DNA from: Halicephalobus mephisto
Taxonomy: Eukaryota; Nematoda; Chromadorea; Rhabditida; Panagrolaimidae
Length of the DNA stretch: 64,000 bases
Direction of reading: 5' to 3'
Assembly: GCA_009193035.1 (NCBI GenBank)
Contig: SWDT01000001.1
Span: 2,170,001 to 2,234,000 of the forward strand
Shown here: positions 58,259-64,000 of the stretch, one piece after another
Layout: each line of letters starts with the position of its first letter
Numbering within the stretch: position 1 is the first letter of the stretch
Translations under genes and position numbers: made by a program
The notes under the pieces: generated by a model
The model's input: only the letters and a program-made list of their open reading frames with translations
Database searches by the model: none
Told to the model about the DNA's origin: nothing

Positions 58259-59855
58259 ATGGCATCTGGTGCCCGTCCTTCGAGCAATCAACGATCTTCT
58301 ACGTCTGTCGGCGGAAGAAACGGAAACGAGAGTCAACTGACCCTCCAGAAATCCCATAAATTAGAGGATATCCCGATCGTAGATGAGAAACTGAACTCTC
58401 CCTCTACTGGGTTGTTTAATGTAGGTAGAATCTGATTGACTTGACAGTCCGATCTTATGTCACTTTTCTAGTGTGTCGTTTGTGGCGATCGAGCTTGCTC
58501 TCATTACTACTATGGAGTGGCAGCTTGTCATGGATGTAAGTGCTTCTTCTGGAGATCAGTCAAACAACAAGCTCGGTATTTTTGTCGTTATGAGCAGAAA
58601 TGCGATATCAACGTGAATGCTAGAAACGCTTGTCGTTATTGTCGATTTCAACGATGCATCAAAGCCGGAATGCAGCCAGAAGCTGTCCGTATGGGGAAAG
58701 AAGATAAAGTGTCCAGAGGGAAGAAACATTGCCATGGACCGGATTCTACCAATGCAGTAGCTGAGAACCCCTCTCCAAGCAAGAAAATCTGTGATCCTTC
58801 TCGTGTCCTTCTTGACAAATTGAGAGAACTCGAAAAGAAGGTCCAGGAGGAAGCAGATTTTAATGAAAATGAATCCACGACTTCCCAAAACACCTTGAAA
58901 GAGTTATTTGCGTTTCCTGAGATCATGGATGCCTTCAGAACAAAGGTAATGTATTGTGTTCGTCTTCGTAATGTAACTGACGAGGAATTGAATTTTTGTA
59001 AATTCCGAACATTGACTTATGCGATCGACTATGTACGATCAATTGTCTCAAGTTACTTGATTTCACTAGACCTTAACGACCACATTGCTCTTCTACGCCA
59101 TTGTTATGGTCCGATAACTATCTTCAACATGGCTGTGGGGACAATTACGGCAACTAAGGAACACTCACTTCTTTGCTTACCTACGGGAATTACTGTCTCC
59201 AAACACGAACCGATCATCACGAACAGGTCAGTTGAGTTCAATGGGGTAATACCCGTTATTTCTTCTTTTTCATCTAATGATAGAATTTCGACCTAGCTTC
59301 ATGAGCCACATAGTTGTGGTCAATGTCATTGACTCGCTGTTGAAACCGCTGTCGGAAATGAACGTGTCCGAAGACGAATCCATGCTTATTCGAGCTATTA
59401 TTGTTCTTAATGGAGATGCTCGTGGACTCAGTGTCTCTGGAAGACTTGTGGTCTCAAATATGCGTGATCAGCTTCATAATGCTCTGTATCAGAAGTGCCA
59501 GGAAGCCGAGGAAGATGCTACTCTGAGATTCGCCAAATTGCTTCATCTACTGCCGAAGATTACGGTAACTATTTGGTAGCATTTTCTACTTTAATCGAAA
59601 GTCCTTCAGCTTCTCGCTAGAGATTTAATTGAGCACATAAAAGTAGCCCACACGTTCAACTCAGATATGCGACGAGTGGATCCGGTCTTTTTTGAACTCT
59701 TCGGGGATATTTTCCAAGATGAACGGGACCACATTGCTCATATATCACTGCAGACAAATACTGCGAACAAGTAATATAATAAATTGTGTGTTTTCCACAT
59801 TTTAAGTTTTAGACACCAACCTTCTTCGAGGAGTGTGGTGACGAGTTCTAGTTGA
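58259..59855 (+). CDS. nhr: Nuclear hormone receptor, HNF4-related nematode type
   Basis: Ligand-regulated transcription factor. Exons 58259-58420, 58472-59226, 59297-59564, 59610-59770 and 59813-59855, 462 residues. A Ser-rich N-terminal region of 54 residues precedes the DNA-binding domain: CVVCGDRACSHYYYG, an unusual P-box CHGCKCFFWRSV in place of the common CxGCKGFFRRS, second finger CRYEQKCDINVNARNACRYC, then RFQRCIKAGMQPEAV. A Lys-rich hinge follows. The ligand-binding domain ends in DPVFFELFGDIFQ, close to the AF-2 end of HNF4/NHR-49-like receptors. Exon 3 must start at 59297, because the nearer AG at 59280-59282 would bring a stop. The last 42-nt intron is optional. Without it the protein stops at 59774, with 449 residues. 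The gene converges on the collagen gene. Confidence 0.9.
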
Positions 59856-60186
59856 CTAGTATCAGAAGCCAGTAGCCAAGCCGAAAGAAATGCCTCAAAC
59901 TAGTATTCTGAAAATGCGGAAAATTTGACAACTTTACCAGTCGGGGACGTCAATTACCTCTATAACGACCAATTTCTCACGACAACAACAGACCAGTTTG
60001 CCCCTGAATGGTTCCAATATCCTCTTACTCATTTGAAAACTTCCAATATCAACGGCGACTTAAAGGCAAAGCATTTGAGATCTGACTAATAATGTCCGGT
60101 CGATCTAGATCAACGACTCTTGTAGAAAAAGCTGGTTAATGGGATTATAAACTTTAATTCGGAAAAACAGAGTAAATTATTTATTT
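59856..60186. other. 3' regions of convergent nuclear receptor and collagen genes
   Basis: About 330 bp with no gene. It carries both 3' UTRs. An AATAAA-type word on the minus strand lies just after the collagen stop. Confidence 0.5.
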
Positions 60187-61170
60187 CTACTCATAAGTTT
60201 CACTTGCATGGAAAGGCTCAACAGCAGAACCTCTAGGTGGGCAAGGGCAGTAAGCGGCATCAGAGCCGGGAATTCCGGGTCCACCAGGCTCTCCGTCATT
60301 TCCTTTGGGGCCGATGATACCAGGCAATCCGGGCTGTCCAGCTTCTCCTGGAGGTCCGGGTTCTCCATCAATTGTTTCCCCAGGTTGTCCAGCTGGTCCT
60401 TCATCTCCAGGGGGACCACGAGATCCAGGAAGTCCAGGAGCTCCGCGAACTTCTTTGATGCCGTGACGACCAGGAAGACCAGGCATGCCGGGAATTCCAT
60501 CTGGTCCACCTTCTCCTTCGTAGCCAACCTCTCCTGGAGGACCAGGAGGTCCGGGAGGTCCTTCAGGTCCTCTCTCACCATCAGGTCCTTTGGGGCCGGG
60601 GATTCCAGGAAGGCCAGCAGGTCCGGGTGGACCGGGAGGACCAGCTGGGCATTGGACACAGGATTGTGGATAAAGTTCCTGGGCTAGAGAGGGTCCAGAG
60701 ATTCCTCTCTCTCCGTCAGGGCCAGGGGCACCGTGTTCTGAATTTTATAAGTTCAAATACAAGAAAGATAAATTACCTCCGTCCTCTCCGTCACGACCAG
60801 GAGGACCAGGGGGTCCAGGGGGGCAATTTGGAGAAGCCAAGCCGCAGCTACAATGAGCAGGAAGACTGCTTCTTTTCACACGGAAGATGCTTTCAAAAGC
60901 ATCTCTAAAATCTTCTGACAAAGGTTTCGCGACAGGAGCCATGGGCATTTTCATCATTTCATCCCAAGCATCATGAGTTAAGGCCTAACAAGAGACATTC
61001 AAAACTTGATTGGTCAAACTCACATTGAACTCGTCCATGTCAATCATGGCTTCATTATACATGACATTGACGTCATTGTAAATCGAGACCATGATTGCTG
61101 TAGTTACAATGACCATAGTAGTTGAAATACTGACCGAAAGGCCAGTGGCAACCTTAGCCCACTCCACCAT
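60187..61170 (-). CDS. col: Cuticle collagen (col family)
   Basis: Structural collagen of the nematode cuticle, secreted by the hypodermis. Exons 61170-61024, 60984-60777 and 60737-60187, 301 residues, the usual size. The N-terminal membrane helix ([18 protein letters not shown]) and DMDEFN segment match the nematode cuticle collagen N domain. The furin site is RVKR (84-87). A short CSC...NC cysteine set precedes the first Gly-X-Y block. The two main Gly-X-Y blocks are split by a non-collagenous segment with paired cysteines (SCVQCPAG), and the last block has one interruption (GIKEVRGAP). The C-terminal CPCPPRG cysteine pair suits disulfide or tyrosine cross-linked assembly. Its two introns are 39 and 39 nt, among the smallest in the window. 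Confidence 0.96.
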
Positions 61171-61648
61171 CCTGACTGAATGTGAAACTAAAAAATTAAA
61201 GCCATCACATCTTTTATATCTTCCCGTCTGGTCAGTACCCCAAAACCAGTTTCTTCGGAAATTAGACAATGGTTGCGTGGAATTGCTAAAAACTCGACCA
61301 CAGGAAACGGGTTTAATTCTTCCTTTGATCTTGACATTTACGAAATTCACATCCGCTAAGAAAGAATGAAAAATAATGCATGATTGGGAAAAATCTACAT
61401 TGATGATGTTCCTCTAACATTGTCAATCTTGCGGTGACATTTCTGATAAAAATAGTGCAGTAGTATACATTTTTCTAAGGCTTTATTCATAAATATATTT
61501 TTTCTAGATTGATATAAGTTTGTTAATCTAACATATATAAAAGCCCGCAACACACATTGTTGTCTCGAAAACTAAAGTGAGACAAAAACTAATTGATATT
61601 GAATGCAGGAATTAAATTGCAGCTCACAAGTCGGTATGTCAAACTATT
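61171..61648. promoter_or_regulatory. Collagen promoter region
   Basis: About 480 bp upstream of the collagen gene and downstream of the next minus-strand gene. A TATATAAAAG word near 61533-61542 resembles a TATA box but lies on the plus strand. No gene was seen. Confidence 0.3.
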
Positions 61649-63998
61649 CTAGCTCATTAATTGGATTATTTGGAAAATTATGGCCAACAGGCCAAAGTAG
61701 ATCATATAGGTGAAAGGAGGGAAGTCCACGAAAGTATGAAGTTCCTTGGAATATCCTTCATCGTTGGCTTTGTCGTCGGAATGGAAGATGTCACAGAGAC
61801 AGGGATGACGACGGATTACGTTACGTTTACCGATCTTGGAACGTTTTTTAGAGTTACTAAAAGTTAATCGCATTTATGATATTAAGTAGGGTAATGACTT
61901 ACAGCGGGCATGTCTTCTCGTGAACTCGGTGAAGTAAGGATTCCCAGCGGCAACAAGAGCACCTCCCCTTATGGTTACGATACAATGCCAATTGTCGCTC
62001 AACTGGAATAATCTTACCTCCAAAATTATTCTGATGGCGATTCAAGTCTGGATTCCTTCCCAGAGGATTCCTGATCTTGTGTCGCCTAATCAAATTCGAC
62101 TCACGAGTTCCAGTCCTAGCAAGAAGCTGATGATCCAGATTTTTGAGTTCCTCACAAGCTTCGAAGATCTTGTGGACACAAGAATCAATGTGAATGAGCT
62201 TCATCTGGGGTGGAAGGTCATCTAACAATGAGGGTTGTAAAATGACTTCATGTTCGGGAGTCAGGATGTTACTAGTCAGTAATTCTGGTGTGCGAATAGA
62301 TGCCTTGATTGATGAATCTGAGCTCTTGATAAAGGAATCTGAAACGGGCCGGACTGGTCGGTGAATTGGGAAGGTGACTGCTCGTTCTGGATATGTCGTA
62401 ATCGTTTCAACCGGTTTTCTCTCACGGACTCGAGCCAGAATCTTCTGGCTTTCTTGAAGAACGCTTCTTTCACGTTCAACAAGCTGTTCCTGACTTCTTT
62501 GGACAGGGTAGTAAAACGTCGGAACAGTAGAAAAAGCTCCATCATGATATGAACGACTAAGGACATCAGTTTGAGATGTCTTCAGAATCGATCTAAACGA
62601 ACCAAAATGAAGAAAGACCTTCGTAAAACCACGAACCTCGGAGTAATTACCGACTGCGACATTAGCTTAGGGACGGGGATCCTAGTCTTTTTCTTCGAAT
62701 TTTCGAAACGAACTTTTGTCGGCGATCGACAAGAGTATTCATCTCCTTCGACAATGCTGAAAATCCAATAATTAATCGAAATCCAAATGCCAGATCCAAC
62801 TTTATCTCAGGTTTCTTTGACTTGCCGCAACAAAGTCCCATATTGATCTTTTCGTAATTGAAGTTGAAGTCCAGTTCCAGTGCTGGTTCCAATTCTTGAA
62901 GAAAATCCCCTGGTTCCGGATCGTCAGGGACTTCGTCTCCGAACCCCAAATCCTTGCTGGAACTACTAGATGTACTGACCGATTTGGGAGACTGACAAAA
63001 ACTTTGTTTTTTCCCATCTAGGTCTGAAAAAACTTGGTTATTTTTTGTAGATCATTTTTGTCTGTTTTTTCTGCGATGAAAAAACCATTTAAAACTCACC
63101 TTCGAGAGTCAGAAGGGGAATTTGTACTGTTTGGTAATTATTATTTTTTTCATCTATACTAGTTAGGGAATGAGTAAGTGAGGACTTGAGTGCTGCAAAA
63201 TAACAGGGAATGTGCATCCTACGGTGGACAGAGGTCATCGTCTTCTCGAAATGGAGTCGGTTACCAGACCCCGGGCTTTGGGGAAGACAAGGGTGGGGGT
63301 GTTTCTGTCGGCAGAGCTTGCCGACCCTTGACTGCCTCCGGGGCTGACTGGAGAAGCGATCGCCCTGCCATGTGCGCTGCGGGCGCGGGCGTTTTTTGAC
63401 GTTGAAGCTGCAGAGAGCCGTCTGAAACAGAATTCATCGTTGTAGGACACATAAAGCCATCCATTACCGTATATTAGACCCAGCACGAGCGTCTCTGCTC
63501 GCGCTCCGCGGTGGAGGAATCTTAGTGACTTCTATAACTACGTTCTGGCTGGCTTTTCTCTCACTCTCCTAAACATAAGTCTGTTAGTCTCGGAATACAG
63601 CCATCATATCCCTACCTTGGCCGTAGCACTGCTCTTCCGGCTACCTCCAACTGTGTCGGACTGATAATCGACGACCTTGGAGGGATATAATTCTAAATTT
63701 CCAAAGGTAATTACGTTCTCTCCGCAAAATCGCAAAATATTATCGGAAGCGAACGCATTTTCAGCTGTCAGCCGATTTCCAAGGGTCATGTAATCATTTG
63801 AGAATGCGTGGATGGTCCGAGGAGACCGCATCCGTTGTCTCAAATGCGCCATTGTGTCACGCTCGAAATTAGTCGTCGGCCGTCGCAACCCCATCATTGA
63901 AATCTGAAATTTAATGTTATTGCATTTTTAAAAGGGTTATGAAAGTTTGGATCTCATGGTTACTGAAGCAAGAAACTTACGGGTCGTTTAATCGGCAT
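61649..63998 (-). CDS. C-terminally membrane-anchored protein with PP1-docking-like motifs, unknown family
   Basis: Not recognised as a named family. Exons: 63998-63981, 63903-63616, 63568-63468, 63421-63270, 63192-63100, 63023-62801, 62756-62637, 62592-61903 and 61856-61649, giving 630 residues. The 5' end may extend past the window. The long N-terminal part is basic, Ser/Arg-rich and probably disordered (RRLSAASTSKNARARS). An acidic stretch (DEVPDDPEPGDFLQELEP) follows. TKVRF (about 305-309) and, 24 residues later, RSILK (332-336) match the RVxF and SILK short motifs that bind protein phosphatase 1. The middle region is Arg/Pro-rich. Cysteine pairs (RCSCC, PCLC) precede a single C-terminal helix (TYMIYFGLLAIIFQIIQLM, about 611-629) ending at the stop, so it is tail-anchored with its bulk in the cytosol. 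The fourth exon's donor (GTCTGG at 63269) is weak and chosen to keep frame. Confidence 0.7.
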
Positions 63999-64000
63999 CA

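Noticed and set aside
60208..60687. 159-codon plus-strand Ser/Arg-rich frame
   Set aside because: Antisense shadow of the collagen Gly-X-Y repeats.
61899..62228. Possible extra intron at GGAGGTAAG within exon 8 of the last gene
   Set aside because: Splicing it breaks the frame with the C-terminal exon, while reading through keeps it.

Overview
The window looks like a piece of a nematode genome. The evidence is a FLP-13-type RFamide precursor, a cuticle collagen with the usual N-terminal membrane segment and furin site, a NOAH/NompA-type PAN+ZP protein, two nuclear receptors of the nematode type, an astacin with EGF and CUB modules, a TLP-1-type zinc finger, and very small GT-AG introns, mostly 41-50 nt with T-rich tracts ending in (T)TTTCAG or TTTTAG. 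Several start codons sit just downstream of such an acceptor, as expected for SL trans-splicing or 5' UTR introns. The exact species cannot be read from the sequence.

Layout. 1-10.4 kb: tlp-1 (NET-family zinc finger) lies between two inverted copies of a ~435-bp MITE-like repeat. 10.4-15.9 kb: sec-24 (COPII coat) and ccr-4 (deadenylase) are divergent across about 500 bp. 16.3-16.7 kb: a small single-pass membrane protein. 17.9-20.4 kb: an ABCD/PMP70 peroxisomal half-transporter. 24.9-27.7 kb: a Shisa/VOPP1-like mini membrane protein, an alpha carbonic anhydrase and another small membrane protein. 27.7-33 kb: an AT-rich stretch with no gene seen. 33-35.4 kb: a nuclear receptor converging on a saposin-like gene. 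35.6-38.5 kb: flp-13 and an orphan GPCR on the same strand. 39-40.7 kb: the astacin. 43.1-45.5 kb: an 11-finger C2H2 factor with a long upstream region holding recurring short motifs. 51.8-57.1 kb: the NOAH-like gene. 58.3-61.2 kb: a second nuclear receptor and the collagen. 61.6-64 kb: an unrecognised C-terminally anchored protein with PP1-docking-like motifs.

The genes fall into loose themes: secretion and cuticle (sec-24, collagen, NOAH-like, astacin), lipid or peroxisome metabolism (ABCD, nuclear receptors), and neuropeptide signalling (flp-13, GPCR). The exon models were built by hand. Each was checked for reading-frame continuity and total length divisible by three. Many introns are multiples of three without stops, so simple ORF calling merges them into false exons.
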